Assembly (NCBI GenBank): GCA_010692425.1
Contig: JAAHHJ010000003.1
Location: forward strand, 1 to 64,000
From: Symploca sp. SIO3C6
GTDB lineage: Bacteria > Cyanobacteriota > Cyanobacteriia > Cyanobacteriales > Coleofasciculaceae
Length of the DNA stretch: 64,000 nt
Direction of reading: 5' to 3'
A program made the translations under genes and the position numbers. Positions 26,754 through 39,045 of the stretch are shown one piece after another; the stretch's first letter is position 1; every line of letters starts with the position of its first letter. The notes beneath the pieces were generated by a model that worked only from the letters and a program-made list of their open reading frames with translations, made no database searches and was not told the origin of the DNA.

Positions 26754-27944
26754 ATGGCAATAGAGCCTTATGCTTGGCTAGAACAATCCCTTGCCACCAT
26801 TAGCCGTGCCAATTGGTTCCGCTCAGTGCAAACGATCAAAAGTCTGCCTGGAGCAGTGGTACAACTAGAAGGGCGGGATGTAATCAACTTTGCTAGTAAT
26901 GACTATCTGGGACTCAGTGGCGATTGCCGCTTAATCGAAGCAGCAGTTGCAGCTACAAAGGAATATGGTACTGGTAGTACTGGTTCTCGACTACTCTCAG
27001 GTAATCGAGAAATACATCGAAAATTAGAACAAGCGATCGCTTCCTTAAAACAAACTGAAGATGCTTTAGTATTTAGTTCTGGTTATCTAGCAAACTTAGG
27101 AGCTATCACTGCTGTAGTTGGGAAGCGAGATTTAATTTTAGCAGATCAATACAATCACTCCAGCCTCAAAAATGGGGCAATTTTAAGTGGTGCGACAGTA
27201 GTTAATTATGCTCACTTACATCTCGAAGATTTGCACAAGCAGTTAGCTCAACACAGGAAAAATTACCGCCGTTGTCTAATTGCCACCGACAGCGTTTTCA
27301 GCATGGATGGGGATCTTTGTCCTCTACCAGAAATATTAGCAATTTCAGAACAATTTAACTGCATGGTGCTGATTGATGAAGCACACGCGACTGGAGTCTT
27401 AGGGGCTACAGGTGCTGGCTGTGTAGAACATTTTGGCTGTACTGGACAAACCTTAATTCAAGTTGGCACCCTCAGTAAAGCTCTAGGCAGTTTAGGCGGA
27501 TATGTCGCTGGTTCAACTACCCTCACTGACTTCCTGCGAAATCGTGCACCCACCTGGATTTATGCCACTGGCTTATCCCCTGCTGACACAGCGGCGGCAT
27601 TAGCAGCCATAGAGATAATCCAACAAGAACCAAATCGTCGCACTCAACTTAGTAAAAATGCGGATACTCTCAAGCAGCTAATTATAAAACAATTACCTCA
27701 ACTAAAACTATTGCCTTCTGAGTCACCCATTCTCTGTTGGCAATTGGATAGTGCTGCCGACGCCCTTGCTGTTGGCAAAAAACTGCAAGCTGCTGGTATT
27801 TTTGCTCCTGCCATTCGCCCCCCTACCGTTCCTAGTAGTCGGATTCGGCTCTCAGTGATGGCCACTCATGAGTTAGCTCATTTACAGCAACTAGTGGATG
27901 CTTTAGCCAATATAGTTCATGAGTTAATGAACAATCAACAATGA
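26754..27944 (+). CDS. bioF: 8-amino-7-oxononanoate synthase
   Basis: PLP-dependent alpha-oxoamine synthase that joins pimeloyl-ACP or -CoA with alanine in biotin synthesis. Product is 396 residues. Typical motifs: [11 protein letters not shown] near the start, [23 protein letters not shown], and the PLP lysine K242 in [11 protein letters not shown]. The family includes KBL and serine palmitoyltransferase; the short N-terminus and overall pattern fit BioF. The last six codons (MNNQQ and the stop) match the repeat core at 41590-41607 over 18 bases, so the 3' end seems to have been overwritten by a dispersed repeat. Confidence 0.88.
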   Translation: MAIEPYAWLEQSLATISRANWFRSVQTIKSLPGAVVQLEGRDVINFASNDYLGLSGDCRLIEAAVAATKEYGTGSTGSRLLSGNREIHRKLEQAIASLKQTEDALVFSSGYLANLGAITAVVGKRDLILADQYNHSSLKNGAILSGATVVNYAHLHLEDLHKQLAQHRKNYRRCLIATDSVFSMDGDLCPLPEILAISEQFNCMVLIDEAHATGVLGATGAGCVEHFGCTGQTLIQVGTLSKALGSLGGYVAGSTTLTDFLRNRAPTWIYATGLSPADTAAALAAIEIIQQEPNRRTQLSKNADTLKQLIIKQLPQLKLLPSESPILCWQLDSAADALAVGKKLQAAGIFAPAIRPPTVPSSRIRLSVMATHELAHLQQLVDALANIVHELMNNQQ

Positions 27945-27975
27945 ACAATAAACCAGCTGTGGTGTGAACTCAGGC

Positions 27976-28578
27976 TCAGTGAATGTCTTTTAGAGTTTTC
28001 TTTGAGTGTGGATCGCTAGTGTAATGTAGCTTAATAAAGCTATCAAAGGCGTACCATGCCAAGACATACCAAGGAATTGCCTCCAACATCAGACCTTTGG
28101 CAATGAACTGCCGCACTGATAGCATACCAAAAGCAACAGGTATTAGAAACCGCAAATCAACCGTACTATCGGTTGCTCGTGCAACTCGCTGATTCCAATC
28201 AGTAACTATACTCATAATGCCAGCTGCTGCTTCTGATTTTCCCCTAGTGTCAACTAATTCTCTGTCACTAACATCAAGAAGCATCACACCCAAATCTCGC
28301 AAAATAGCGCAGATATCACCAAAATTGAGGTGTTCTTGGGCGTAGAAGAGAGTAATACTACCAGTATCTCCATTAGCTCGCGCCCGATAAATCTCAAGAC
28401 GCTCTTTCAGCGCCCTGATAATGCCTTCAATCTTATCTGGTTGGCGATGCTTATGGGTGAGACGAAACCTAAGTCTTCCTGGTGTCTTACTTACTGTGTA
28501 GGCATGGATTGGCAAGGAACCATTGTTTAGTGCTTCTTCCTTAACTGGTAGTTTCTTAAAGTTATTTCCGATAATCAT
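27976..28578 (-). CDS. HMA_2-domain membrane-associated protein
   Basis: A 200-residue protein. PGRLRFRLTHKH near residues 33-44 is the mark of the HMA_2 domain, a ferredoxin-like fold related to metal-binding HMA domains but without the CxxC pair. The C-terminus has hydrophobic segments (FLIPVAFGMLSVRQF and AIPWYVLAWYAF). It is the distal gene of a co-directional group with a DUF5132 protein and a P-type ATPase that bears the same HMA_2 fold twice, which suggests a common role in metal or ion transport or in envelope function. Confidence 0.75.
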   Translation of the reverse strand: MIIGNNFKKLPVKEEALNNGSLPIHAYTVSKTPGRLRFRLTHKHRQPDKIEGIIRALKERLEIYRARANGDTGSITLFYAQEHLNFGDICAILRDLGVMLLDVSDRELVDTRGKSEAAAGIMSIVTDWNQRVARATDSTVDLRFLIPVAFGMLSVRQFIAKGLMLEAIPWYVLAWYAFDSFIKLHYTSDPHSKKTLKDIH

Positions 28579-28835
28579 TAATTTAGCAAACTCTCCTGGC
28601 CACTGCTTAAAAAAGGATGGGTCAAGAAAAACCCCATCCCAAGAAACTTGTTGGTTTGTACTGCCCAGGGCAAGCTTTACATGTACTTAGGGAATACCAA
28701 TAAATAATTTACCCAAGATGGTATTGCAAACGAGACCTTGTTCGAGAAATAAAGTGAGCTAGAAGCTTACACTACTTCCATAAAATTGGATATTTTTTGA
28801 TTTGAAAGCCCCTAAACCAACCCTTGGCAGTACCT

Positions 28836-29141
28836 CTAGCTAGCCTCAGGATGGGTGGAAACTACCTCAATTTCGGATTTGGTTTGCTGTTCTGCAAGTT
28901 CAGCCTTGGACTCTGCTACTAGATCTTCAAAAAGCTCACCGGTTTCTTCGATAATCCCCTTGCTCTTTTCATAGAAAACAATTCCGCTTTTGATTGCAGC
29001 CTTGGCAATAGGTTTACCCACTTTTGCAACAGCAGGAATTAGCAAAGGTATAAGTGCTAAGGCACCAATGCCTGCCGCTACACCAGGAACTCCCATATCT
29101 TCAACTACGTTCTCAAATAGATCTTCAGGTTTGATTGCCAT
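28836..29141 (-). CDS. DUF5132 family protein
   Basis: A 101-residue protein starting MAIKPEDLFENVVED, typical of DUF5132, with a glycine-rich hydrophobic stretch (GVAAGIGALALIPLLIPAVAKV) and a long charged helix at the C-terminus. Probably membrane-associated. It sits between the HMA_2 protein and the P-type ATPase in the same orientation, so a shared role with them is the best guess; function unknown. Confidence 0.75.
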   Translation of the reverse strand: MAIKPEDLFENVVEDMGVPGVAAGIGALALIPLLIPAVAKVGKPIAKAAIKSGIVFYEKSKGIIEETGELFEDLVAESKAELAEQQTKSEIEVVSTHPEAS

Positions 29142-29270
29142 AGTGCACCTCCTACTACAAAGTGTTTTAGGTAAATAGTAATACTAACACACAATACTCT
29201 TAAATTTAAACTAAATCCCTCCTGCAATTGGATATTTTTTGATTTGCCACTCCCCTACTTCTCCCCATCT

Positions 29271-29322
29271 CCTCATCTCCCCATCTCCTCATCTCCCCAT
29301 CTCCTCATCTCCTCATCTCCAT
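29271..29322. repeat. Purine-rich octamer repeat (GGGGAGAT / GAGGAGAT on minus strand)
   Basis: On the minus strand GGGGAGAT and GAGGAGAT alternate about six times. The last 15 or so codons of the P-type ATPase, including its stop, are encoded inside the array. Confidence 0.8.
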
Positions 29323-31762
29323 TGACCAAACTGCGACGACTACTAAAAATTGGTCGCAAACCGTTCATACCAGCAATCACACTGGAACCATTATTAAACA
29401 GGGTTGCTGCCATGGGGTGGAGGCCAACTGTTGCTGCCAGGGCTAACCCCGAGAGGTTAGGCACAGCCACAATACCTGTATTCTGATCAATAATCTGTTT
29501 GGCATATCGCGCGATCGCAATTGCTTCTGTCAAACCGCGCAGGTCATTTTTCATCAGCACCACGTCTGCCGTCTCGCGGGCAACATCTGAACCATCCTGA
29601 AATGAAACCGAAACGTCTGCATAGGCTAAACCAGCAGAGTCATTAAGCCCATCTCCAACAAAGGCCACTGTTTTACCTTGATCATGTAACCTCTGGACAA
29701 CCTCTGCTTTATGTTCGGGGAAAGCCTCTGCATGAATATATTCCGGCTCAATTGCCAATTCCCTAGCGACAATTGTCGCTCGTTGTCGATTATCACCAGT
29801 GAGCATGTGGATTTGAGCCCCCAGTGCTGTTCGCAGTTGTGCAATTACTTGCCGACTCTCTGGGCGCAGTGGATCTGTGTATTGTAGTGCCCCTTGCAAC
29901 TGACCATTGCTGGCAACATAGATTGTTGGGTAACTCTTTCTCTTAAGCTCTGGATGAGTCCGATAGAGCTGCTCCAGGCTAACCCCTGCTTGCTGAAGAA
30001 AGCGATCGCTACCCACTAAAACATTGTGTCCTTCTATTTGACCACGGATTCCGAAACCCACTTGATACTCCCACTCTCCACGTGGTAGTACTCTCACTCC
30101 TTGCAATTTTGCATAGCGCATCACAGCTTCGGCCACTGGATGAGTGATGCGTTGCTCGAGCGCCGCAGCTATTTCTAGCACCTGTTGTGGAGTGATTTCA
30201 GGTCCTACAGTTTTAATATCGACAATTGAGACATTTCCTTGAGTCAAAGTCCCCGTTTTATCAAATACAATCGCATCAACCTGACACAGTTGTTCTAAAG
30301 CCCGTCCACTGCGAATCAAAATGCCGCAACGCGCCGCCTGAATCATCGCTGCCATCACTGTGGTTGGCACGGAAACGCGAATGCCTGTGGCGAAATCGAT
30401 GGTTAACACTGAGGCAGCCCGAGCTGGAGAGCGGGTAGCAGCAAATACAGCCCCTCCCAGGAGCAGAGTTGGCAGTACGGCACGGTCTGCAATTTTAGCT
30501 GCATAATTTTCAATACGGGTATCATGGATGGGCGCAGCTTTAATAAGTTGAATGGTACGTCCAGCAAGGGTATCAGCCCCTAAACGTTCTGCCAGAATAT
30601 AAAGTTCTCCCTCCCTTACCAAGGTTGAGGCATAGACGACCTCTTTTTTAGTCCGCACCACTGGCATCGACTCGCCTGTCAGTTTTTGCTCGTCAATGAG
30701 TGCCGTTCCTTTGATAATGTGACCATCTACTGGGATTTGCTCTCCTGGATAGACAATAACTGTCTCCTCTGGCTGCACCTGTTCAATGGGAATTTGCTGC
30801 TTTTGACCTTCCCTTTCGACCCAAACCAACTGTCCGAGGGAGCTGAGTAGATCCAGAGTCTGACTCTTAGAAGAACGAGCAGTATTATCTCGAATCGCCT
30901 CTCCTAGTTCAATCAGAGCGATCATACTGCTAGAGGTTAAGAAATGGCGCTGGGCAGTGATAATCGCAATTGCTGCTAGGTCGAGAAAATCAGAATTGAG
31001 TCGGTTTTCCTCCCTAATGCATTCGAGGGCTCGTCGCGCCACAGGTAAGGCAGCAATGGCGATACTTCCTCCGATAATTACTGGGGAAATAGATAATCCC
31101 ACCGGACCAGCTAGAAGAGAAAGTACACTGACTAAAACTGGCAGCCTCAGTCCTGACCAAGAATTACCCTCTTCCCCCGTCAGTTGCTGAGTTGATACTG
31201 GTTTAGAAGGGGTTGAGGGAAACTCCTTACTGGCTAGTTCAATCAACTTAGCCAGATGCAAGGACATTTGGGTATCGGAATATTTAGTAGGAATGTAGCC
31301 AATAACAACGGAGCTGGCTGCACTTTTGAGGCGGACTTCCGTAATTTGGCTATCGGCTGCTAGCAACATTTGTAGCCGGTGAGCATATTCTCGGTCATGG
31401 GCAATCCGAGGGACGCGAAAGCGTACTCTTCCAGGAATTGCTTGTACAGAGCGATAGACCACTTGAGGAGAGTTTTTGACTCTCTTCGTCTTGTTAGTGA
31501 TATAGGTCAGTTTTTTAGCGTGCTGCAGTAGTCTCAGCAACTGCGACTGCGATAGTTTACTGGTATCAAAAGTAATCAACAAACTACCAGTTACCTCATT
31601 TGCACAGACTGCATAAATTCCATCTTGCTGCCGCAGTCGTTGTGCTATAACCTCTAGCATTCCTCCATAACTATTGTTGACAGCGCGGATCCTCAAACGA
31701 CCAGCAAGAGAATGCACAACTTTCACTCCGCTCTCTAAACGAGGTGCTGCCATACTAACCAT
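29273..31762 (-). CDS. Heavy-metal-type P-type ATPase with two HMA_2 modules and no CPC motif
   Basis: An 829-residue P-type ATPase. Residues 15-160 hold two HMA_2 modules (AGRLRIRA at 20-27, PGRVRFRV at 110-117). Catalytic core is complete: TGES at 362-365, phosphorylation site D501 in DKTGT, HP motif in RITHPVAEA, TGDN, and GDGLNDSAG. In place of the CPC (or SPC, CPS) metal motif of P1B pumps, the segment before DKTGT reads TIDFATGIRVSVP (456-466). The ion is therefore not a predictable Cu, Zn or Cd. The final residues (GDEEMRRWGDEEMGR) come from an octamer repeat. First gene of the cluster with DUF5132 and HMA_2. Confidence 0.88.
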   Translation of the reverse strand: MVSMAAPRLESGVKVVHSLAGRLRIRAVNNSYGGMLEVIAQRLRQQDGIYAVCANEVTGSLLITFDTSKLSQSQLLRLLQHAKKLTYITNKTKRVKNSPQVVYRSVQAIPGRVRFRVPRIAHDREYAHRLQMLLAADSQITEVRLKSAASSVVIGYIPTKYSDTQMSLHLAKLIELASKEFPSTPSKPVSTQQLTGEEGNSWSGLRLPVLVSVLSLLAGPVGLSISPVIIGGSIAIAALPVARRALECIREENRLNSDFLDLAAIAIITAQRHFLTSSSMIALIELGEAIRDNTARSSKSQTLDLLSSLGQLVWVEREGQKQQIPIEQVQPEETVIVYPGEQIPVDGHIIKGTALIDEQKLTGESMPVVRTKKEVVYASTLVREGELYILAERLGADTLAGRTIQLIKAAPIHDTRIENYAAKIADRAVLPTLLLGGAVFAATRSPARAASVLTIDFATGIRVSVPTTVMAAMIQAARCGILIRSGRALEQLCQVDAIVFDKTGTLTQGNVSIVDIKTVGPEITPQQVLEIAAALEQRITHPVAEAVMRYAKLQGVRVLPRGEWEYQVGFGIRGQIEGHNVLVGSDRFLQQAGVSLEQLYRTHPELKRKSYPTIYVASNGQLQGALQYTDPLRPESRQVIAQLRTALGAQIHMLTGDNRQRATIVARELAIEPEYIHAEAFPEHKAEVVQRLHDQGKTVAFVGDGLNDSAGLAYADVSVSFQDGSDVARETADVVLMKNDLRGLTEAIAIARYAKQIIDQNTGIVAVPNLSGLALAATVGLHPMAATLFNNGSSVIAGMNGLRPIFSSRRSLVNGDEEMRRWGDEEMGR

Positions 31763-33798
<2,036 letters not shown>

Positions 33799-34255
33799 AC
33801 AAAAAAAACTGCGAGGGAGAGCAAGGCGATTTTAAAGGCTCTCAGGTCAAGAATGAGATTTATCCCAGCAGTGGAGACTCCCGGTATAACCCATTTACCG
33901 GGATAGGTATCCTTGTTATATATAATGCTAAACTTCCGTCTTGCTGATCAATTAATTCCCAAAACTCTAGCCCGCACTGGCAAACTGTCTTCTAGAAAAT
34001 TGTCCAAATAATATTAAAGACGCGGGGACGATCCAGATAAATTAGATGGGGATTTAACCCCAACCAATTTTAGGCACCGCCAGTGACGGTGGGGTATTTG
34101 ACCCATATTAATTTCGATAAATAATAAGTAACAAGTCAAAAATAAATAATAGAAGCATTACACTTATTACTTATTACTTATTACTTATTACTTATTACTT
34201 ATTACTTATTACTTACTTGCCCTGTTCTTTCATCCCTGAAAGACTACTTCCCAGA
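33799..34255. other. Convergent spacer between pyrG and hemA
   Basis: 457 bases with no gene. It holds a hairpin at 33880-33902 (CCCGGTA/TACCGGG) without a T-run, a TGGGG-ATTTAA-CCCCA palindrome near 34048-34063 and the heptamer array at 34160-34215. The two flanking genes converge. Confidence 0.5.
34160..34215 (-). repeat. Heptamer tandem repeat (AATAAGT)n on the hemA sense strand
   Basis: About eight ACTTATT heptamers on the plus strand, equal to AATAAGT on the minus strand, starting about 40 bases past the hemA stop. Confidence 0.9.
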
Positions 34256-35557
34256 CTAGCCAAATTGCTCCCCCGTATCCAAATTAAAAAGCATTTGCAG
34301 CGATTGCATAGCTCGACGTCTGGTTTCAATATCCTGCTGCGCCCGTAACTGTACCATCGGATCGTGGAGGATTTTATTAACGATGCCCCGTGTTAAAGCT
34401 TCAATAACTTCTTGGTGTTTTTCAGCAAACTCTGAACCAAGACGCGATAAAGCCTTTTCTAATTCTTGCTCGCGGATACCTTCTACCTTGTCTCGCAGGG
34501 AACTAATTGTACTCACAGTTTCGAGTGAACGCCACCACACTTCAAAAGCCTCTACTTCTTCTTCCAAAAGTCCCTCAGCTTCCATCGCCATCTGGCGGCG
34601 GCTTTCCTGATTTTGGGCAACAACTGCCTCTAAGTCATCAACATTAAATGCCTGCACATTATCTAACTCATTGACATCCGCTGCTATATTGCGAGGCACA
34701 GAAATATCAAATAGCATCAATTGTCGATTTGTCTCCACAACAGCTTCTAGTTGAGAACAATCTAGCAGTGGCTCGGTGGCAGCAGTACTTGTAAAGGCAA
34801 TATCAGATTCTGCAATTACATTCATGAGCTCTGATAGTGGATGCAATTTCAGTTGGGCATCAGGAAACTTACGGGCTAGTTCCTCGGCTCTGCGGACGGA
34901 GCGATTCACAATCGATATCCTTTGAGCCCCTTTCGACAACAAGTGTTGTACTAGCAAACGGGACATTTTACCAGCACCGACAATAGTAAAACTGTAAGGT
35001 TCAAGAGAGGTTCCATACAAAGTTTCTACCTTCTGCTGAGCCAATTCTACAGCAGCAGAACTAATCGAAACAGCCCCCGTACCGATGCTAGTTTCAGTGC
35101 GAACTCTTTTGCCAGCAGTAATAGCCTGTTTAAAGAGCCGATTGAGCAAGCGTCCAATGCCCTTGTATTGCTGACCAAGTTTGTGGGCATTTTTGACTTG
35201 TGCCAAAATTTGACCTTCTCCCAGCACCAGACTGTCGAGGCCTGCAGCAACCCGCATGAGGTGCATAACTGCATCTTGATGAAGCAAAACGAATAGGTGT
35301 GGGCGCAGATGAGGTAGGGGAATTTGACTATTCTCCGATAGAAACTGGAGCAATTCTCGAATTCCCTGCTCAGTTTCTTGAGCAACGATGTGAATTTCGA
35401 GTCTATTGCAAGTGCTAAGTATTCCTACCTCTTCAATATTGGGATAGCTACACAGCTGAGTGATCACACCTTCCAATTTTGTTTCGGGAATGCTCAGTTT
35501 TTCCCGAACTTCAACAGTTGCTGTCTTGTGGCTCAGTCCTACCACGGCGATATTCAT
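34256..35557 (-). CDS. hemA: Glutamyl-tRNA reductase
   Basis: NADPH-dependent reduction of glutamyl-tRNA to glutamate-1-semialdehyde, the first committed step of chlorophyll and heme synthesis. The 433-residue product starts [21 protein letters not shown] and carries the nucleophile C50 in [12 protein letters not shown], a Rossmann motif [11 protein letters not shown], and the C-terminal dimerisation helix region. Complete. It is read toward pyrG. No operator is visible in the 430-base upstream region shared with the glpX 3' end. Confidence 0.97.
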   Translation of the reverse strand: MNIAVVGLSHKTATVEVREKLSIPETKLEGVITQLCSYPNIEEVGILSTCNRLEIHIVAQETEQGIRELLQFLSENSQIPLPHLRPHLFVLLHQDAVMHLMRVAAGLDSLVLGEGQILAQVKNAHKLGQQYKGIGRLLNRLFKQAITAGKRVRTETSIGTGAVSISSAAVELAQQKVETLYGTSLEPYSFTIVGAGKMSRLLVQHLLSKGAQRISIVNRSVRRAEELARKFPDAQLKLHPLSELMNVIAESDIAFTSTAATEPLLDCSQLEAVVETNRQLMLFDISVPRNIAADVNELDNVQAFNVDDLEAVVAQNQESRRQMAMEAEGLLEEEVEAFEVWWRSLETVSTISSLRDKVEGIREQELEKALSRLGSEFAEKHQEVIEALTRGIVNKILHDPMVQLRAQQDIETRRRAMQSLQMLFNLDTGEQFG

Positions 35558-35990
35558 ATTCTCTCCCAGTATTTTTAGTATTCTGCGGTCAAATTTAACG
35601 ATAGTTTCTCAAAAGTAATGTAGGGATAGCTGCAACCTCTCCAATCGACTTCGTGAAATTTACCTGGCGCTGACACTACGGAAGACCTGTTTCCAATTTG
35701 GTTTCGCCCCTCTGCTAAGGCAAAAAGAAAGCGTAAATAAACTTACATCTATTGCTATTTTTACCTGACTCAAGTCCGGTAAAAGCTGGCATTAAGAGCC
35801 TGCTAACCCTAGGGTAATAGCCCTAAGGGCATAGGCCTGGATGCCTAAAACGGGTGCCTCCTACGGACATCATGTTGGAAAAAGTATGGCGTGACAGTAA
35901 CAGTAGTAGCATTACCATCGCCATACTTTAGCTAGCAACTAATTCAAAAGAGTTCTCTTCATTAGTTGAAATCCACAAATTTCCTTGTTT
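35558..35990. other. Spacer upstream of hemA with a palindromic repeat
   Basis: 433 bases between the glpX stop and the hemA start; both are read on the minus strand, so the hemA promoter must be near 35560-35700. A 29-bp palindromic repeat copy lies at 35816-35844. No gene seen. Confidence 0.45.
35816..35844. repeat. 29-bp palindromic dispersed repeat, copy 1
   Basis: The sequence AATAGCCCTA-GGGCAT-GCCTG-ATGC with short inverted arms matches 53535-53563 except for four bases in 29. Confidence 0.65.
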
Positions 35991-37031
35991 CTACTTCAGT
36001 TCCAAGTACTTCGGCTTTTCAAACATATGGATTGTATCGACAAACCGAGCTGTACTCGACTGACTGGAAATTACTAGACTTTGAGTTCTTGCCCCACCTT
36101 GGAAAAAGCGGACACCTTCCATCAGAGTTCCTGGAGTAATACCGCAAGCAGCAAATAGTACTGTCTCGCCAGAGGCTAGTTCCTCATCGTTGTAGACTCT
36201 GTCAGGATCAGTAATACCCATCGATTGGAGCCGTTCAATATTGCTCTCTTTGCTTTCGCCAATCAAACCAGTTTTAACAATGGCAGGGTCATAGATTAAT
36301 TGACCTTGGAAATGCCCACCTAAGCAACGCATTGCCGCTGCTGAGATTACTCCTTCTGGTGCAGCACCAATACCCATTAGAGCATGAACATTAGTACCAG
36401 TAAAACCGCAGGAGATGGCAGCTGAGACATCCCCATCACTGATGAGTCTGACTCTGGCACCAGCTTCGCGAATTTCCTTAATCAGATCATTGTGACGCTC
36501 ACGCTTCATCACAATTACTACCAATTCCTCTATAGATCGGTCTAGGCACTCGGAAATAATTTTCAGGTTTTCCGTGGCAGACTTGTTAATATCAACCTTG
36601 CCCTTAGCTTGCGGTGGTGCTGCCAACTTCTTCATGTAAAAGTCAGGAGCTGCAAAGAGACCGCCTTTTTCAGAAATTGCTAGCACTGCCATGGAACCTG
36701 GCTGCCCGTATGCTACTAAGTTAGTGCCTTCACAAGGATCAACAGCAATATCAATTTCAATTAATTCATCTGGGTTACAGAAAGTTTTGGCATCCTCACG
36801 GGTACAGATACCAACCTCTTCACCGATGTAGAGCATAGGAGCATCATCTCGCTCCCCCTCGCCAATAACGATGCGTCCACGCATGTAAATTTTGTTCATC
36901 CGTTCCCGCATCGCTTCCACTGCCACTTGGTCTGCAGTGTTTTTCTCGCCCTTACCCATCCATTTGGCTGAAGCAATTGCTGCTTGCTCTACTACTTCAA
37001 TAATCTCTAGACCTATAGTAGTTTCAATCAC
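35991..37031 (-). CDS. glpX: Class II fructose-1,6-bisphosphatase / sedoheptulose-1,7-bisphosphatase
   Basis: A 346-residue GlpX-type enzyme; in cyanobacteria it serves both Calvin-cycle bisphosphatase steps. Metal and substrate motifs are present: [18 protein letters not shown] (N-terminal), [10 protein letters not shown], and GDVSAAIS. Typical length. It reads on the minus strand toward hemA. Upstream there is a long non-coding region with an octamer repeat. Confidence 0.96.
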   Translation of the reverse strand: MIETTIGLEIIEVVEQAAIASAKWMGKGEKNTADQVAVEAMRERMNKIYMRGRIVIGEGERDDAPMLYIGEEVGICTREDAKTFCNPDELIEIDIAVDPCEGTNLVAYGQPGSMAVLAISEKGGLFAAPDFYMKKLAAPPQAKGKVDINKSATENLKIISECLDRSIEELVVIVMKRERHNDLIKEIREAGARVRLISDGDVSAAISCGFTGTNVHALMGIGAAPEGVISAAAMRCLGGHFQGQLIYDPAIVKTGLIGESKESNIERLQSMGITDPDRVYNDEELASGETVLFAACGITPGTLMEGVRFFQGGARTQSLVISSQSSTARFVDTIHMFEKPKYLELK

Positions 37032-37244
37032 GAAACTTTATCCTCCCAACTGCTTTCTGGTGCCTGGTGTTTGTGCCGACTCCAGTGTAAAAGTCTACCA
37101 GATGGGGGGATCACCTCGAATAAGAAGTGAGCTTGATGTTTTGTTAAGTTTTGAGGAGCCCAGTTCCTGTCAAAGTCTTTTGAAGTGATACCATTTCGCG
37201 AAAATCGGTGATACAAATTCTTCCGCTGCCTCGATGCTGCTCGG

Positions 37245-37312
37245 TTAAGAGGGGGAGATGGGGAGACAGGAGATGGGGAGATGGGGAGATGGGGAGATGG
37301 GGAGATGGGGAG
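37245..37312 (+). repeat. G-rich octamer repeat (GGGGAGAT)n
   Basis: About six to seven GGGGAGAT units in 68 bases, with a few degenerate copies. Four or more G4 runs spaced by AGAT make G-quadruplex formation possible. It lies about 215 bases upstream of the glpX start. Confidence 0.85.
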
Positions 37313-37547
37313 ATTTTTGTATACAGATTCTTCCTACCCTATCCTTCTTCCTCCTCCCACACTTCCTGATTCGAGTAGTATTTCCCCTACTCCCCTAAAT
37401 TTATCAACCTCAATGTGACACGGAAAGTAGTCGGACATAAATAAAAGCAACTGTGTAAACAATTATGAAATCGCCCGGAGTTCCCTTACACCCTACACCC
37501 CACACCCCACACCCTGCCTCAACCAGTAACCTTGATCAATGTCGCAG

Positions 37548-37658
37548 GTATAGCAGTACGTATTAAGGTTAGGACAAGCTGAATCGCTAGAACTTTGTCA
37601 AATTCACCCCTTCTGCCTTCTGCCCTGGAGCCCTGGAGCCTTGCGCGTAGCGCTATAC
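37548..37658 (+). mobile_element. MITE-like element, copy 1
   Basis: 111 bp beginning GTATAGCAGTACG and ending CGTAGCGCTATAC, giving 7 perfect and about 11 of 13 matched terminal inverted bases. The inside contains CTTCTGCCTTCTGCCCTGG. An almost identical inverted copy is at 50562-50660, shorter by one CCCTGGAG unit. A partial (CTTCTGCC, CCTGGAGCC) is seen near 6806-6833. Confidence 0.65.
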
Positions 37659-38232
37659 TTATCAGCCGTGGATGTGGAGCTATGGACACTCAATAGAGCT
37701 GGTTGTTGGCAAAAATTAACATTTTTACTCACGAACCTAAAAATTTGATTGAATTGTTGTCTTAATTTACTTGCAAAAGCAAAAAACGTCCCTGAATAAT
37801 TAGGTCGTATTGGCTGCTATGGAGAACATAGGGCTATAATGGGTGCGTCAATTAAGTTCAATATTCTATATTGGTTTACTTCACTTCACTTGGACTAATT
37901 ATTGTTTTCTTGGCAATTAGCCAAAAGCACAGGTTTTCAAAACAGCCAGAAGTTCGCTATTATTCATGATCTATATGTTTATTCATGGAGTCTATTCAGA
38001 AAAAAAATTGGCAATAACTATTATTGCTGGCTGTTTATAAGGTTTGCTTTCACTGGTGAGTACCCTAGCACCTCGGTAAAGCCGAGTTTAACTGGGAAGC
38101 TTATGAAGAACCGATCTTAAAGAGAATTTAACAATGGAGCTAGACTAATACCGTTTTAAGCACTATTATTGTATAATAGCAACCCATATAAGGCGTTGTA
38201 TCTGGCGTTTTTTTAATAAAAATTAAGAAACT

Positions 38233-39045
38233 ATGGTACTGAGGGATACAGAACACAGAGACGTTTTCATTGAGCTGCTCAAGCTGCCTAAATTCTCCTA
38301 TACAGGCAAGCAAATGAGTGAGTGGAGTGGTTTGGATCCTAGTAAGATTAGCCGCTTCTTGAACAAACAAAGGGACTTAAAGGCTGGGGAGTTCAGAAGG
38401 CTTCTCTCTTCAATGCCGAGGGAGTTCCGGGAAGAGTACCCAATTTCATTTTCAAATGTACCCCCTGCTAAGACTTCCCAAGCTTCGTTGCTTACCCATC
38501 TTGATGAGTTAGCTGCAATTAAAGCGAGGGAACTGCTAGAAGCAGCAATTAAGCACAGTCGCACTCTTTCAAATACTCTAGCTTCGGCAAAAGCACACAA
38601 AGCTATGGGAATGCACCCAGAATTAGATGCCCTTGGCCCGGGAAGCTGGATGAGCCCTCACGAAAGTTTGCCGACTATCAATTCCCATGAAAGTTATAGC
38701 AATGATTCCTTGCTAGATTTGTCTTACACGGCAAGGGTCAGGTTGTCTAATTGGCTCAAAGCGGCTAGCAGAAACTATGGTAAAACCAACACTCAATTTG
38801 GTGAGCTTTGCTGTCGGGGAAATAAAGAATGCACCCTTTTATATGCCAGCTTACTGAGAGTCAACCAGGAAGTTAAATTTACTCGTGATTCTCTGTTGCC
38901 ATTTATTGCTTATCTGCCCCAGGTTTTAGGATGGAGAGATGAGAATCCTATTGTTGATGAAATGGAGAAGTATCAAGGCACAGTTGAGGACTTGATTGAG
39001 TTGCTGGAACTGGAAGAAATTCCTCATAGATTTGTAAATAGATAA
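38233..39045 (+). CDS. Hypothetical protein with N-terminal HTH-like segment
   Basis: A 270-residue soluble protein. Residues about 21-60 (KQMSEWSGLDPSKISRFLNK with following helices) look like a helix-turn-helix module of the XRE/Cro type. The remainder is helical with a Cys-rich piece (GELCCRGNKECTLLY) and acidic C-terminus. A DNA-binding regulator is the best guess. Its last 98 bases overlap the convergent gene 38948-39481. Confidence 0.65.
   Translation: MVLRDTEHRDVFIELLKLPKFSYTGKQMSEWSGLDPSKISRFLNKQRDLKAGEFRRLLSSMPREFREEYPISFSNVPPAKTSQASLLTHLDELAAIKARELLEAAIKHSRTLSNTLASAKAHKAMGMHPELDALGPGSWMSPHESLPTINSHESYSNDSLLDLSYTARVRLSNWLKAASRNYGKTNTQFGELCCRGNKECTLLYASLLRVNQEVKFTRDSLLPFIAYLPQVLGWRDENPIVDEMEKYQGTVEDLIELLELEEIPHRFVNR

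Larger units (their letters stand above)
37032..38232. other. Long non-coding region with three repeat types
   Basis: 1.2 kb with no convincing gene. It contains a GGGGAGAT array (37245-37312), one copy of a 32-bp dispersed sequence (37519-37550) and a 111-bp MITE-like element (37548-37658). A TATAAT near 37835 has a weak TTGGCT partner 19 bases upstream. A 72-codon frame at 37902-38120 starts with TTG, has no ribosome-binding site and resembles no family. Confidence 0.55.

Noticed and set aside
34160-34215. Regularly spaced repeats that might suggest a CRISPR array
   Set aside because: Units are 7 bp and contiguous with no spacers; no cas genes nearby. They are heptamer tandem repeats.
37902-38120. 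72-codon frame in the long non-coding region
   Set aside because: TTG start, no ribosome-binding site, composition unlike neighbouring genes.
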